64,000 nucleotides of DNA from Prevotella veroralis DSM 19559 = JCM 6290 (GCF_000377625.1 NZ_KB898325.1:124001-188000); one strand, 5' to 3'; shown: positions 8,322 through 17,511, counted from the first letter of the stretch. Numbers and translations are program-made. Notes: generated from the sequence alone by a model not told the origin.

Positions 8322-10499
8322 TTAGGCATAGGAGTGCATGCCCCCAAGGATATAATTTACACCGAAGTAGGTCATGAGGATGCTTAGGAAAGCTACGAGC
8401 ATGAAGAGATGATACTGCCGAGGTTGGCGTAACGCTTGTAAGCTGGCAGTGTGCAAAGGAATGGCATAAATCATAAGGGTGATGAGTGCCCACGTCTCCT
8501 TTGGATCCCAGCCCCAATAGGTTCCCCAGCTGATGTTTGCCCATATTGCTCCGATGAATATTCCGAGTCCGAGCGTTGTTATGGCTGGATAGAGGAATAT
8601 TTGTGAGAGATTGGTCAGTTGTCGGTTTATCTGAATGATGCTTGCTTTCTTGCTTCGGTATGTGCAGAAGTAGGCAATGGCACTGATGAAGGTGAGGGAG
8701 AGTAGGGCGTAGGATATCATGATGATACTCACGTGTATGCTTAGCAACGGACTGTTCAGCACGGGCATGCGAGGCGTAATGCTTGGATCCATCTCCCCGA
8801 GATGGCTGACGAGGAGCATAAAGCCGCTCATGAGTAGTCCGAAGGTGGTCATCAGTTGCATTTTATGGGTTGTGAGGATTGAGACAATCATAATGAGCCA
8901 TGCGAGTAGAAGCATTGTCTCATACCCGTTTGCGATAGGGATTGTCCCGTTGATAATCCATCTTAAAGCTAAGGTGAATGTGAGTATGAGCCATGATAAG
9001 CCCATGAGATAAGTAAAGAATCGGTATGTTTTCCTCTTGGTTAGGAAGATAACGGATAGCATACCTAAGGTGAGGTTGACAATGAAGAGAATGGTTGCGA
9101 ACGGGAATGCATTATAGATGTTCTCTGCTTTTATCTCGGTTGGAGAGGGAATCGTATTGCCGCCGTATGTGTATTGATACTTCTGTAACTTCTGTGCAAG
9201 TTCGTTTAGCATCCCCGTGTTCCCTTGGTTAGCTAATTGTCCTGCCAAGGAAAGTATGCTGTGGATATATTGTTGTTGTGCCTTGGGCATTGTTTGGGGC
9301 ATTCGGTCGGTGGGTGCAAACCAATCTATGTCTCCTTTATTCGATGTATAAGGAAATATCTTGAGCGTTTTGCCTTGCATTAGATCCATTAATAACATCA
9401 TCTTGTCATCAGTGTCAAGGAGCTGTTTGGCAACGGCATCGTCCTGCTGGTTCTGTGCGTCTTGAAGATATGGACCGAGGATATAACCTTGTTGTCCGAA
9501 AAGACTTATGGGTGAGATGTATTCATCTAATCCTAACTTCTCATGCAATTCGCTACCTTTCATCTTGAGTATCGGTTCTCTCATCCATTCCTTACCCCAG
9601 AACATGAAGCCAGTTAATACTTGGCAGGGAGTGAAGTCCTTGTAATTCTTTTTACCATATAGTTTCTTTGTGAAGTCAATGGCGTAGGTTTGCATTGGAC
9701 AGATACGACCATTATAAACAATAAGAACCTTTCCGAACTCATCTGCAGTCTCACGTGTTAATGAAGGTTGTGCACTGAGAGGTGATGTTCCTGCTAGAAG
9801 TAGTAAGAGTAACGCAATGGCTTTACCACTATTACTACGAAGTAATCGACGGAAGTTTCCTTTAGGTTCGATGAGCATGGCAATGAGTCCAAGGAAGAGT
9901 AGGGCATAACCTATATATGTTATGGGGATTCCGTATGGATCAGAATTGACAGCTAAGTATGAACCTTTCATATCTTCATCGAAACTACTTTGATAAAGGC
10001 GTGTGCCATAGCCTGAATATATCTTGTTCATAGATATCTGATATTCTTCTTTCCTTTCACCTTCTATTATAGTAATCACAGAAGCATAATCCATTGCAGC
10101 CATATTGCCTGCGTGATAGGTAATATTGAATCTATTTAGAACAACCGAGAATGGTAATTGTGCCTTATTACCATCTTTTGTTATATATGTACTTACGGGC
10201 TTTCCTTGTCTTAGATGTATCATTCCTTTATGTGCTGTTAGATGAGTGAGTAAAGCGCCAAGGAGGATGATGACGAATGACAAATGTAATAAGACGATGA
10301 TAGGGCGGCGGACTTTCCGCTTAATAAAATAAATAATTCCTGTAGCTGTACCTATTGTCCATAATAAGATGAACCACCAAGAACCGAAGATATTATCTGA
10401 AACATAATCAAGACTTGTGTATTTCCCTATGACTGTTCCTATCGCCATTATGGCGATAATGAGTATATACACAATCTCAAGTAATCTTTTTGTTCGCAT
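8322..10499 (-). CDS. ccsBA: Fused ResB-CcsA cytochrome c biogenesis protein (CcsBA)
   Basis: System II cytochrome c synthase moves haem across the inner membrane and attaches it to CxxCH apocytochromes. This 725-aa protein joins a ResB/CcsB half (membrane helices near 10-30, 40-60 and 70-95, then a large periplasmic part) to a CcsA half. The CcsA half has the WWD haem-handling motif GTYWGWDPKETWALI near 655-672 and multiple helices to the C-terminus. Fusion of the two halves is known in Bacteroidetes and epsilonproteobacteria. It lies 78 nt downstream of the di-heme lipoprotein gene on the same strand, so the haem ligation enzyme and a di-heme client are adjacent. ATG at 10497-10499 fits. 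Confidence 0.93.
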   Translation of the reverse strand: MRTKRLLEIVYILIIAIMAIGTVIGKYTSLDYVSDNIFGSWWFILLWTIGTATGIIYFIKRKVRRPIIVLLHLSFVIILLGALLTHLTAHKGMIHLRQGKPVSTYITKDGNKAQLPFSVVLNRFNITYHAGNMAAMDYASVITIIEGERKEEYQISMNKIYSGYGTRLYQSSFDEDMKGSYLAVNSDPYGIPITYIGYALLFLGLIAMLIEPKGNFRRLLRSNSGKAIALLLLLLAGTSPLSAQPSLTRETADEFGKVLIVYNGRICPMQTYAIDFTKKLYGKKNYKDFTPCQVLTGFMFWGKEWMREPILKMKGSELHEKLGLDEYISPISLFGQQGYILGPYLQDAQNQQDDAVAKQLLDTDDKMMLLMDLMQGKTLKIFPYTSNKGDIDWFAPTDRMPQTMPKAQQQYIHSILSLAGQLANQGNTGMLNELAQKLQKYQYTYGGNTIPSPTEIKAENIYNAFPFATILFIVNLTLGMLSVIFLTKRKTYRFFTYLMGLSWLILTFTLALRWIINGTIPIANGYETMLLLAWLIMIVSILTTHKMQLMTTFGLLMSGFMLLVSHLGEMDPSITPRMPVLNSPLLSIHVSIIMISYALLSLTFISAIAYFCTYRSKKASIIQINRQLTNLSQIFLYPAITTLGLGIFIGAIWANISWGTYWGWDPKETWALITLMIYAIPLHTASLQALRQPRQYHLFMLVAFLSILMTYFGVNYILGGMHSYA

Positions 10500-10577
10500 T
10501 ATAGTAAGATAAAAGAAGACGGAACTCTTCTGCGAATCCCATCTTCTTCTTATGAATGTTTTGTTAATTGCTGTTCA

Positions 10578-12275
10578 TTAGATAGAGCGGATGAACTTAA
10601 CTACAGCGTCTCTATCCTTCTTTGGTAAGTTATAGAACTTGAAGGCTGCCTTATAAGCCTGACTGTTCTTGCTGTATGCGTGCCACATGATTGCCTCAAT
10701 CTCATTACGAGCACGAGCATCGTGTAGACGATCTTCTGCACCAGAGTTAATCAATGAAAGACCTCTGCCCCAAAGCGGAGTAGTGCGGCACCATGATCCA
10801 TGGATATCGTTCTTCATATCCAACTTATGTTGGATGAAGTCAGAGTATGGATAGATCTTCTGATTAGCATACTTAGGCAACTGTTTGTTGCCAAGGATTA
10901 CTGAAGAACCATGGTTGTCTGCACCCGTAGTCCAAGAAGCCTTGTGACAATGAGCACAGCCTAACTCACCAGTAAAGAGTTCCTTACCACGCTGCACATC
11001 CTTGTCATTCAAGTTTCTTGCACGTGGAACGGCAATACCTCTGTGCCAAACCATAAACGCATGATAAGCCTCATCACTCACTTCTGGCTTGAAGTTATAA
11101 TAAGGGTTGTTGTAAAGGTTCACGTTATCGTTTGGAGAGAGCAGATATGCAACGGCTTTCTTGATTCCCTCACGTGTACCATCGTTGTAATAAGGATGAA
11201 CATAAGAGTTAGGATCGCTACCATGTTGTTGGATGTAACTAATCACGTTCTCGTTCTCTGACATTGCTTTAGCCCATGGCTCTGTAGAACAAATGTGCTT
11301 GATATCTGAACGAAGAACATTCAACTCGTCCCAAAGAGCTACGTCGTTCTCAAGACAACCATCGAGCAAATCGTAGTTGAAACGCTTTACGAACTTATTG
11401 CCGAAAGCATCTTCTGCCCAAGCATCAGCTTTCAATTGCTTTGTGGCGTTATCGAAGAACTCTGGGTTTAACTCTACGTGCTGTCCTTCTGCCTTGTATT
11501 GCTTCTCCAGATCTTCGTTAGAGATTGCATCAATCAAACCGAGACCTTGGAAGTTACATGATGCTATCAAACGTACTTCATAGTTGCTTGGCTTAGGGTC
11601 AGTATTGAATGCAGACTGTGGAATAGAAACAGATGGATAGCGCAGATTGAACTTCTCACCATCAGGGAACTGCATTGGTAGTCCACTTGGCATAGAAGTT
11701 ACATCGTGCCATGTAATCTGTATCTGATTTGGATCAACTGGAGGCAAGAAAGGTTCAACAGCTTGCAACATTGTGAAGGTTGTGAGCTGATTGATAGGAG
11801 TTCCATTGTTACTGCCTGGCGCATCAGGTGTATAAACAGAAACGATGTAACCATTGCCCTTAACTGGATCCATGTTGTCGCGACTGTGTCCGTGAGCATA
11901 ACCACCAGAGTGGCAGTACTCGCATGAACGACGTGAGGCAACTGGTCCCCAACCTTTGTAAGGCTCGGTACTTAATGTGTATTTTGCACTTGCCATCATA
12001 TCACCTTGGTTGAAGAGATCAGTCAGACCTTGTTCGTCAATAGCAGGTGTATTATCCTCATAACCACCAGCAGCAGTGTTCTCTGTTGTTCCGAGTTTAC
12101 CACCTGGATACCACTCATCAGCAGAGAAGTTACCTACAGCTTGACCAATGTATTTGGTTTCTGGCTCTTGAGGTTTCTGTGGTCCGTCTGGCGTAACATT
12201 GTCGTCAGAGCAAGCGGCAAATGAACATAATAATGCTCCTGCAAGTAAGAATTTGCTATAGCTGTTGTGTCTCAT
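10578..12275 (-). CDS. Di-heme oxidoreductase (DUF1111) lipoprotein
   Basis: This 565-aa protein starts with a lipoprotein signal (hydrophobic core, then SFAACSDD with Cys near 22), so it is likely membrane-anchored outside the cytoplasm. Two haem c motifs are visible: CEYCH (about 117) and CAHCH (about 440). The spacing and the LWGRGLSLINSG segment match the di-heme oxidoreductase family once called thiol oxidoreductase, DUF1111. Family members occur beside imelysins in iron-regulated clusters, where they are thought to handle iron redox at the surface; the exact reaction is not settled. Neighbours here are an imelysin upstream and CcsBA downstream. No promoter-like box is evident in the 262-nt gap, so it is probably cotranscribed with the imelysin gene. 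Confidence 0.88.
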   Translation of the reverse strand: MRHNSYSKFLLAGALLCSFAACSDDNVTPDGPQKPQEPETKYIGQAVGNFSADEWYPGGKLGTTENTAAGGYEDNTPAIDEQGLTDLFNQGDMMASAKYTLSTEPYKGWGPVASRRSCEYCHSGGYAHGHSRDNMDPVKGNGYIVSVYTPDAPGSNNGTPINQLTTFTMLQAVEPFLPPVDPNQIQITWHDVTSMPSGLPMQFPDGEKFNLRYPSVSIPQSAFNTDPKPSNYEVRLIASCNFQGLGLIDAISNEDLEKQYKAEGQHVELNPEFFDNATKQLKADAWAEDAFGNKFVKRFNYDLLDGCLENDVALWDELNVLRSDIKHICSTEPWAKAMSENENVISYIQQHGSDPNSYVHPYYNDGTREGIKKAVAYLLSPNDNVNLYNNPYYNFKPEVSDEAYHAFMVWHRGIAVPRARNLNDKDVQRGKELFTGELGCAHCHKASWTTGADNHGSSVILGNKQLPKYANQKIYPYSDFIQHKLDMKNDIHGSWCRTTPLWGRGLSLINSGAEDRLHDARARNEIEAIMWHAYSKNSQAYKAAFKFYNLPKKDRDAVVKFIRSI

Positions 12276-12307
12276 AATGTTTTTAAATCTATTATTTAAT
12301 GAGACGT

Positions 12308-12335
12308 AAGGTTGTATGGAAGAACATACAACCTT
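12308..12335. other. Perfect 11-bp hairpin upstream of the di-heme gene
   Basis: AAGGTTGTATG (12308-12318) and CATACAACCTT (12325-12335) flank a 6-nt loop, 33 nt before the di-heme ATG. There is no T-run on the minus side, so mRNA processing or stabilisation is likelier than termination. Confidence 0.6.
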
Positions 12336-12369
12336 GTTGTCTCTTTCTTTTCTTATAAGATATTGCTGA

Positions 12370-12431
12370 TTGGACAGGCTTGTCCAACTAATTGGACACG
12401 TTTGTCCAATCAGTTGGACTAATTAGTCCAA
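12370..12431. repeat. Three TTGGACA dyads at exact 22-bp spacing
   Basis: Units are TTGGACAGGCTTGTCCAA (12370-12387), TTGGACACGTTTGTCCAA (12392-12409) and TTGGACTAATTAGTCCAA (12414-12431). Each has 7-bp perfect arms around a 4-nt centre. In unit 3 a base change in one arm (A to T) is matched by the compensating change in the other. The array lies in the imelysin to di-heme spacer. Confidence 0.92.
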
Positions 12432-12537
12432 TTTGATAGTCCTTATAGGAAGATGATACTCGGTAAATAATATATTGGGTGCAACTTCACCTTTCCACCG
12501 TTTGATCATCTTTAATACCATACGGAAATGCCCGTCT

Positions 12538-13899
12538 TTACTTGTCTGTCTGTTGGTTAATCCATGTACCAGCTTCATTGAGAGCCTGATTCAAGGCATC
12601 AACTTTATCGATACAGTTCTTAACCTGTGCATGACCTGGATTGTCAATGAAAGCAATACCGCTCTTCTTAGCTGTCTCAAGTGCACTGATAGCCTCGTTG
12701 AGAGCGTTATTCAGGTCATTGTACTTAGGATAATTGTTGTTCTTCAAGAAGTTCATGATAGAGTTCTGAGCAGGAGTAGAGATTGTCTCTGTGCCACGAA
12801 CACCATACAATGTATTCTTGATAGAGTAGATATTGTCCTGATAATCCTGGAATGAACGCTTGCTGTAAGGTGACTCAATATAGTTAGCTGCATCGTCTGC
12901 TGTACCAGTACCAGTAGCCTTGCGATAAGCCTGACCGAGTTTCTGAGAAGCAACCTCTTCGCAGATGTTTACGCAACCACCAATGAAGATGTTGTTCAGA
13001 GTCTCGTGCCATGTTGTGAAGTAGCCCTTATCTGTTGTTGCGAAGTTTGAATAGTCACGATAAGGAATCAACTTTGGTGATAGACCTTGGTGACGTGTTC
13101 CGTTGACTACCCACATTGCGTTAGCAAGCTGGTTCAAATGCGATGTTGGAATACTTGTACCTAACCAGCTATATTCCAAAAGATAAGTCATATTGCGGAG
13201 GTCACCGGCTACAGCTGCTGCAAAAGCTGCCTCGTTTACAGTACTTACACTTGTAAGACCCTGCTCTGTTTCTTTCTCTGCATTAAAATCAGCTACTGTG
13301 CGATTCTTACCATTGCGGAACAGAACAAACTCCAAGCCGTGGAAGCCTAATACAGAGTCGAATTTACCATTGTTGTCATAAACATACTTGGTTGGATTCT
13401 CGCCATTAATACCTGCGATAACATCTGCATTATTTAGAGCCTTTGTCAACTGGTCGTGGTCAAGTGGCCATGAGTCAATATGTGGGTCGATCTCATTGTC
13501 TGAAGCAGCACCATAAAGGAATGCCTCACTCTGTTCCCAGTCTTTACGCGCACCTTTGAATGCTTCGCATGCAGCATCAATATCGCTCTGTGTCAATTTA
13601 CCAGCTTTACGCTTCTTATAAAGGTTCTGACATGCATTGTAGAGAGCATCAGACTTCTGCGCTAAATCTAAGTATGTCGGTTTAACAACAGCCTCAAGGT
13701 AATTGGCAACAACCTTACCCATCTCGGTCTTGTTAGCATTTGCGCTACTTTCGCTTGCAGCCTTGTTTAATTCGGTCTGACGTTCTGGAGTAAGAATTGT
13801 AGTGTTAATACCTTCATCATCACTACTGCTACATGATGTGAAACCTGTTGCTAATGTCCCTGCAAGGAGGAACATTGCGAGTTTTGTTACTTTCTTCAT
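12538..13899 (-). CDS. Imelysin (M75-like) lipoprotein
   Basis: Imelysins are periplasmic or surface iron-uptake proteins related to EfeO; no peptidase activity is expected. The 453-aa protein has a lipobox at GFTSCSSS (Cys about 23). The diagnostic GxHxxE motif appears as GFHGLE near residue 186, and the family's second conserved stretch appears as IDSWPLD. The helical halves before and after residue 230 fit the two four-helix bundles. It lies 42 nt after the porin gene and 262 nt before the di-heme oxidoreductase. The combination of porin, imelysin and DUF1111 points to ferrous or haem-assisted iron uptake. Confidence 0.9.
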   Translation of the reverse strand: MKKVTKLAMFLLAGTLATGFTSCSSSDDEGINTTILTPERQTELNKAASESSANANKTEMGKVVANYLEAVVKPTYLDLAQKSDALYNACQNLYKKRKAGKLTQSDIDAACEAFKGARKDWEQSEAFLYGAASDNEIDPHIDSWPLDHDQLTKALNNADVIAGINGENPTKYVYDNNGKFDSVLGFHGLEFVLFRNGKNRTVADFNAEKETEQGLTSVSTVNEAAFAAAVAGDLRNMTYLLEYSWLGTSIPTSHLNQLANAMWVVNGTRHQGLSPKLIPYRDYSNFATTDKGYFTTWHETLNNIFIGGCVNICEEVASQKLGQAYRKATGTGTADDAANYIESPYSKRSFQDYQDNIYSIKNTLYGVRGTETISTPAQNSIMNFLKNNNYPKYNDLNNALNEAISALETAKKSGIAFIDNPGHAQVKNCIDKVDALNQALNEAGTWINQQTDK

Positions 13900-13941
13900 T
13901 ACAATCTTTATTTAATGATAGTTTATAATATTTGTTTTCTC

Positions 13942-15246
13942 CTATAGGAAGAAGCCCTCGTAGGCTATACCGATATTAATAGCAGGTTCATCGTTATATC
14001 CTTTCTTTAGGTTGCGGTAGTTGTATTCTGCCTTGATAGCAATCTGTGGGATAGGGTAGTAGTTGATACCTGTTGCAAGGATGGTTCTGTTAGTCCATTG
14101 CTTGGTTGTGGCATGAATATAAGAGTCATAATGCTCAATGTGACCGAAAATATAGAGCTTCTGATTATCGGCACGCATCTTATTAATTTGAGAGAAGATG
14201 TCGTAACCTACTTCAAACATCATTGCCATAGCATGACTACCGAAGTATTTACCATTCCCTGACTCGTATGGCTTGACATATTGAACGTTTGGATAAGAAA
14301 GCTGTGTAATCTCTTTTGCGTTGCTAACGTAACCATAATCGATGTTACCTCTTGCAATCCAGTTGTATTTATTATAGGTGAAGTCTAAGCTACCAAGATA
14401 GACGTTACCCTTAATCTTCTTCTTTGCACCCTTCTCGCTATCATGTGGTACGTTGTTGTGCATCGCCTGTCCAGCGTATGCGCTGACACCAATGCGCAGA
14501 CCAGGGATAGTATAGTTGTCTACACGTGCAAGGAAACCATACTTATTTGCGACCTCAAACTCGAAAGGACTTGACGTACCTTTCTGTATCCAGTTAGCAC
14601 GGCTGAAGTGATAAGCATCCAATCCAGCAATCATCTGTGCTACATAACTGAAGTCACCTTTACGTCCCCAAAATGAAATACCAGTCTGATGCCAAGTACT
14701 TGGTAGAATCGTATTCTCACCCTCTGGACGATATACTGTGAAGAAATTCAATGGTTCATGGTGTGCATTTACTAAACCGAAAGGTACAACGATATGTCCA
14801 GCACGAATGTTGAAAGCCTTACCAAATGATTTCTGTAACCAGAACTGTTCTAATTCAACCTCTCCACCTTTCTCTGTTTCATGTTCGAACTCAATCGCTT
14901 CATCGGCTTCATATTCAATGGCAGAACCAGAGCCTCCATGCTCGAACTCGATTTCGCTACCCATAGACCAACCTTTACCGAAGTCGTAACCAAGATAGAT
15001 AACAGCATGTGGAATGTCAAATCGTCCGTGGCTAGGGTCTTTCTTGTAAAGGTTAGGAGTTGTATAACGATTGCCGTTATCACTATAGAAGTTGCGTGAG
15101 TAAGCAGCTTCACCATAACCACCAAGACTTAGTTTGTTTCCTTTGGCGTGATTCATTACAGAGTCGGCAGCGTTAACTTGTGCTTGTGCAGTAGTCGTTC
15201 CTGCTAAAAGTGCGCCGAAGATAATCCTGAAAGCAAAATTATTCAT
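13942..15246 (-). CDS. Outer-membrane porin, phosphate-selective-porin-like
   Basis: The chosen start is ATG 15244-15246. The frame can be extended to a TTG at 15285, but that codon overlaps the -7 promoter box. From this start the 434-aa protein has a clean signal peptide ending TTTAQAQ. The mature part has alternating beta strands, many aromatic girdle residues and an aromatic C-terminal end (AYEGFFL), as expected of a beta-barrel porin. A Glu-rich stretch (about 110-135) could be a metal-attracting loop. It is the first gene of the porin-imelysin-di-heme unit, so iron compounds are a reasonable cargo guess. Specificity is not shown by the sequence. Confidence 0.85.
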   Translation of the reverse strand: MNNFAFRIIFGALLAGTTTAQAQVNAADSVMNHAKGNKLSLGGYGEAAYSRNFYSDNGNRYTTPNLYKKDPSHGRFDIPHAVIYLGYDFGKGWSMGSEIEFEHGGSGSAIEYEADEAIEFEHETEKGGEVELEQFWLQKSFGKAFNIRAGHIVVPFGLVNAHHEPLNFFTVYRPEGENTILPSTWHQTGISFWGRKGDFSYVAQMIAGLDAYHFSRANWIQKGTSSPFEFEVANKYGFLARVDNYTIPGLRIGVSAYAGQAMHNNVPHDSEKGAKKKIKGNVYLGSLDFTYNKYNWIARGNIDYGYVSNAKEITQLSYPNVQYVKPYESGNGKYFGSHAMAMMFEVGYDIFSQINKMRADNQKLYIFGHIEHYDSYIHATTKQWTNRTILATGINYYPIPQIAIKAEYNYRNLKKGYNDEPAINIGIAYEGFFL

Positions 15247-15282
15247 TGAGTTCTTGTCTATTATATAATTATTATTTGTGTG

Positions 15283-15314
15283 CAAAGTTACTTCCTTTCG
15301 TTAAATAAGACAAT
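15283..15314 (-). promoter_or_regulatory. Promoter for porin-imelysin-di-heme unit
   Basis: On the minus strand a TTG (15311-15313) lies 20 bp before TAACTTTG (15283-15290). The predicted start near 15276 leaves a leader of about 30 nt and rules out a translation start at 15285. Confidence 0.65.
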
Positions 15315-15807
15315 ACCTATATTTATTGAAATTTCATCTATTTTAGTGTTACTTTAGCCCGTATAATTCTTTTGTTGAATCACTATAAATCGGTATTGTT
15401 GTATTTGTTTCAGTCTCATCTATTAAAAAGAATGCATTCATAATCTTATAAGTATATGCTTCTTATAATGTGAAGTAACGCCCTTTTCTTTCATAGAAGA
15501 GGCTTTTCTCATTGGAAAGAGAGCATCTCTTGTGTTGTCATGTGTGTATATCTGTATTTGAGTAGATGATTTCATCATAGATACAAGACTTTTTATTGCT
15601 TATAAATGTAAGGTAATCTGTTATTATTTTTGTTGTGATGAGTGATAAATAACCATCTGTTTTGTGTTAATTTCTGCTTTAGAAGGATTGCTTTTTACTT
15701 GTAAATACTAATAAATGAAGATATTATATCAAATACTTAAAGATTATTATTGTGTTATTGAACTTTTTTTTGTTATTTTGCATACGATATTATTACGGAA
15801 AGACAAG
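15315..15807. other. Divergent intergenic region, mostly featureless
   Basis: This AT-rich spacer lies between the porin and the hemerythrin-LuxR gene. I see two weak pyrimidine/purine dyads near 15483-15521 and a possible plus-strand promoter: TTG at 15750-15752 and TATTTTG at 15774-15780, one base short of consensus. An open frame from 15715 (hydrophobic, Leu/Ile/Phe-rich) extends the next gene but would run through this promoter. Confidence 0.5.
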
Positions 15808-16764
15808 ATGAAGAATCAAAAGATGTATGAGCCCGATGATAAGATGATAAACCTTATCAGAGACAACTACAGTCTATTGCAGAGTCTAGGTTGTTTTGGC
15901 ATTAGTTTGGGCTTTGGAGATAAGACTGTAAGAGAAGTTTGCAATGACCAAAATGTTGATACTTATACATTCTTGTCAGTTGTTAATTTTTCTATCAATG
16001 GATATAAGGGCTTTGATGATATTGATAGGTTATCTATACCGACGCTTATGCAGTATCTTAAGGCAAGCCACACTTATTATCTTGACTATGAGTTACCTTT
16101 CATACGAAAAGAGTTGACGGCTGCATTGGATGAGAATGATAATCTTGCTCGCCTCATACTCCGTCTTTATGATGAGTATGCTCATTCTATTCGTAATCAC
16201 ATGCAATACGAAGAAAAGAATGTGTTTCCTTATGTTGACTCCTTATTAAAAGGTGAGACTAATGACACATACGATGTAGAAACCTATTCAAAACATCATA
16301 GCCAGACGGATGTTAAGTTGCGCGAATTGAAGAGTATTATTATTAAGTACCTCCCTTCTGATTCCCATCATAACAATCGTCTCACCGCCACCTTATATGA
16401 TATATATAATTGTGAGGAATGGCTTAATCAACATGCAAGGGTTGAAGAGGAAATATTCATTCCTGTTATCAGACGTTTAGAGCAGAAGAGTAAACAAAAT
16501 GATGTTAGTGTAAAGATCTCTAACATGATTACACAGAACCCAGAATCGAATGAAGTTCTTAGTGATCGAGAGAAAGATGTAATCGTTTCCGTTGCACAGG
16601 GAATGACAAATAAAGAAATCGCCAATCACCTTTGTATATCAACGAATACGGTAATTACACATCGCCGGAATATTGCACGGAAGTTACAGATCCATTCTCC
16701 TGCAGGTTTGACTATATATGCTATTGTCAACAACTTGGTTGATATAAGTAGTGTGAAATTGTAA
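15808..16764 (+). CDS. Hemerythrin-like (RIC/ScdA-type) sensor fused to LuxR DNA-binding domain
   Basis: The frame opens at 15715, but ATG 15808 is preferred: it follows GGAAAGACAAG and gives a soluble start. The 318-aa product has a ScdA_N/DUF542-like motif (FGDKTVREVC, about 34-43), then a helical HHE region (about 75-215). Candidate di-iron ligands there include SHTYYLDYELP, HSIRNHMQYEE, HHSQTD and NQHARVEEE. RIC/ScdA proteins with this architecture repair iron-sulfur clusters after NO or oxidative damage. Here a LuxR-type HTH (about 247-305, LSDREKDVIV, NKEIANHL, THRRNIARKL) is attached, turning the module into a likely transcription factor sensing O2, NO or iron. A second LuxR gene follows 76 nt later. 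Confidence 0.88.
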   Translation: MKNQKMYEPDDKMINLIRDNYSLLQSLGCFGISLGFGDKTVREVCNDQNVDTYTFLSVVNFSINGYKGFDDIDRLSIPTLMQYLKASHTYYLDYELPFIRKELTAALDENDNLARLILRLYDEYAHSIRNHMQYEEKNVFPYVDSLLKGETNDTYDVETYSKHHSQTDVKLRELKSIIIKYLPSDSHHNNRLTATLYDIYNCEEWLNQHARVEEEIFIPVIRRLEQKSKQNDVSVKISNMITQNPESNEVLSDREKDVIVSVAQGMTNKEIANHLCISTNTVITHRRNIARKLQIHSPAGLTIYAIVNNLVDISSVKL

Positions 16765-16840
16765 TTGTCCGCAAAGGGAGAGTTTAGAGTTTCTTATAGT
16801 TAGTCTTTCCTTAAATTAATTTTCATCTTAGTCTGTGCGT

Positions 16841-17455
16841 ATGGAGAATGTAGAAATAAAGAAGATGAGCCGCCCCAAGATGGCTATTGTTGACCCTAAT
16901 ACACTTGCTGTTCTAGGGTTAAAACAGATATTACAGAATGTAATACCAATTATGACTGTGGAGACTTTCTCTTCATTCCATGCGTTTGAGGAGGCTCAAC
17001 CAGATACTTTCTATCACTATTTCGTAGCGCAAGTAATTGTGTTAGAAAATAGGCAGTTCTTCTCTCAGCGTATACATAAAACCATTGTCTTGACAATTAC
17101 AAAGAATCCAAACTCTCAGTTGTCAGGCTTCCATAGCTTTTGTATTAATGTTCCCGAAGAGGAACTTGTAAAAGCTATTCTGAAGATAGAACAATACGGT
17201 CACTCGGGCGGAAAGAACTTACCAGAGTTGCCACAGATCTTGAAGAATAAGATATTGAGCAATCGTGAGATAGAAGTTCTATCCTTAATCGTTCAAGGAA
17301 TGATTAATAAGGAAATTGCCGAAAAGCTCAATATAAGCCTGACAACGGTTATTACTCACCGAAAGAATATCATGGATAAGTTAGGTATGAAGAGTGTCTC
17401 CGCATTGACCATCTATGCCGTTATGCATGGTTATGTTGACATTAATAAGATATAA
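16841..17455 (+). CDS. LuxR-family regulator with degenerate receiver-like N-terminus
   Basis: A GTG at 16835 lies upstream, but ATG 16841 is the likely start (204 aa). The N-terminal 120 residues resemble a response-regulator receiver fold (MAIVDPNTLAVLGLKQIL), but I find no clear phospho-acceptor Asp at the expected place (VLENRQFF), so control by phosphorylation is doubtful. The C-terminal LuxR HTH (about 140-195) has LSNREIEVLSLIVQG, NKEIAEKLNIS and THRKNIMDKL. Its HTH closely resembles that of the preceding hemerythrin fusion, down to the ALTIYA and VDI ending. The two probably arose from shared stock and may bind related sites or dimerise with each other. Confidence 0.87.
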   Translation: MENVEIKKMSRPKMAIVDPNTLAVLGLKQILQNVIPIMTVETFSSFHAFEEAQPDTFYHYFVAQVIVLENRQFFSQRIHKTIVLTITKNPNSQLSGFHSFCINVPEEELVKAILKIEQYGHSGGKNLPELPQILKNKILSNREIEVLSLIVQGMINKEIAEKLNISLTTVITHRKNIMDKLGMKSVSALTIYAVMHGYVDINKI

Positions 17456-17476
17456 ATTTATAAGTACCGATTTATT

Positions 17477-17511
17477 AAAGACAAGACCTCTCCTCAAGAT
17501 CTTGTCTTTTT
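17477..17511. terminator. Bidirectional terminator between convergent genes
   Basis: AAAGACAAG (17477-17485) pairs with CTTGTCTTT (17501-17509), followed by TT on the plus strand and preceded by AATAAA. It serves the LuxR gene and probably the convergent phospholipase D gene. Confidence 0.8.

Noticed and set aside
7720-8387. Short frames across the 136-bp repeats (7720-7926, 8084-8266, 8199-8387)
   Set aside because: They read through inverted-repeat ends on either strand and differ between the two copies, so they are not conserved proteins.
15246-15285. Longer porin start at TTG 15285
   Set aside because: The codon overlaps the -7 box, and the added residues precede the signal peptide.
15483-15521. 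Another 22-bp dyad array
   Set aside because: Only two weak pyrimidine/purine dyads, 20 bp apart; not enough to claim.
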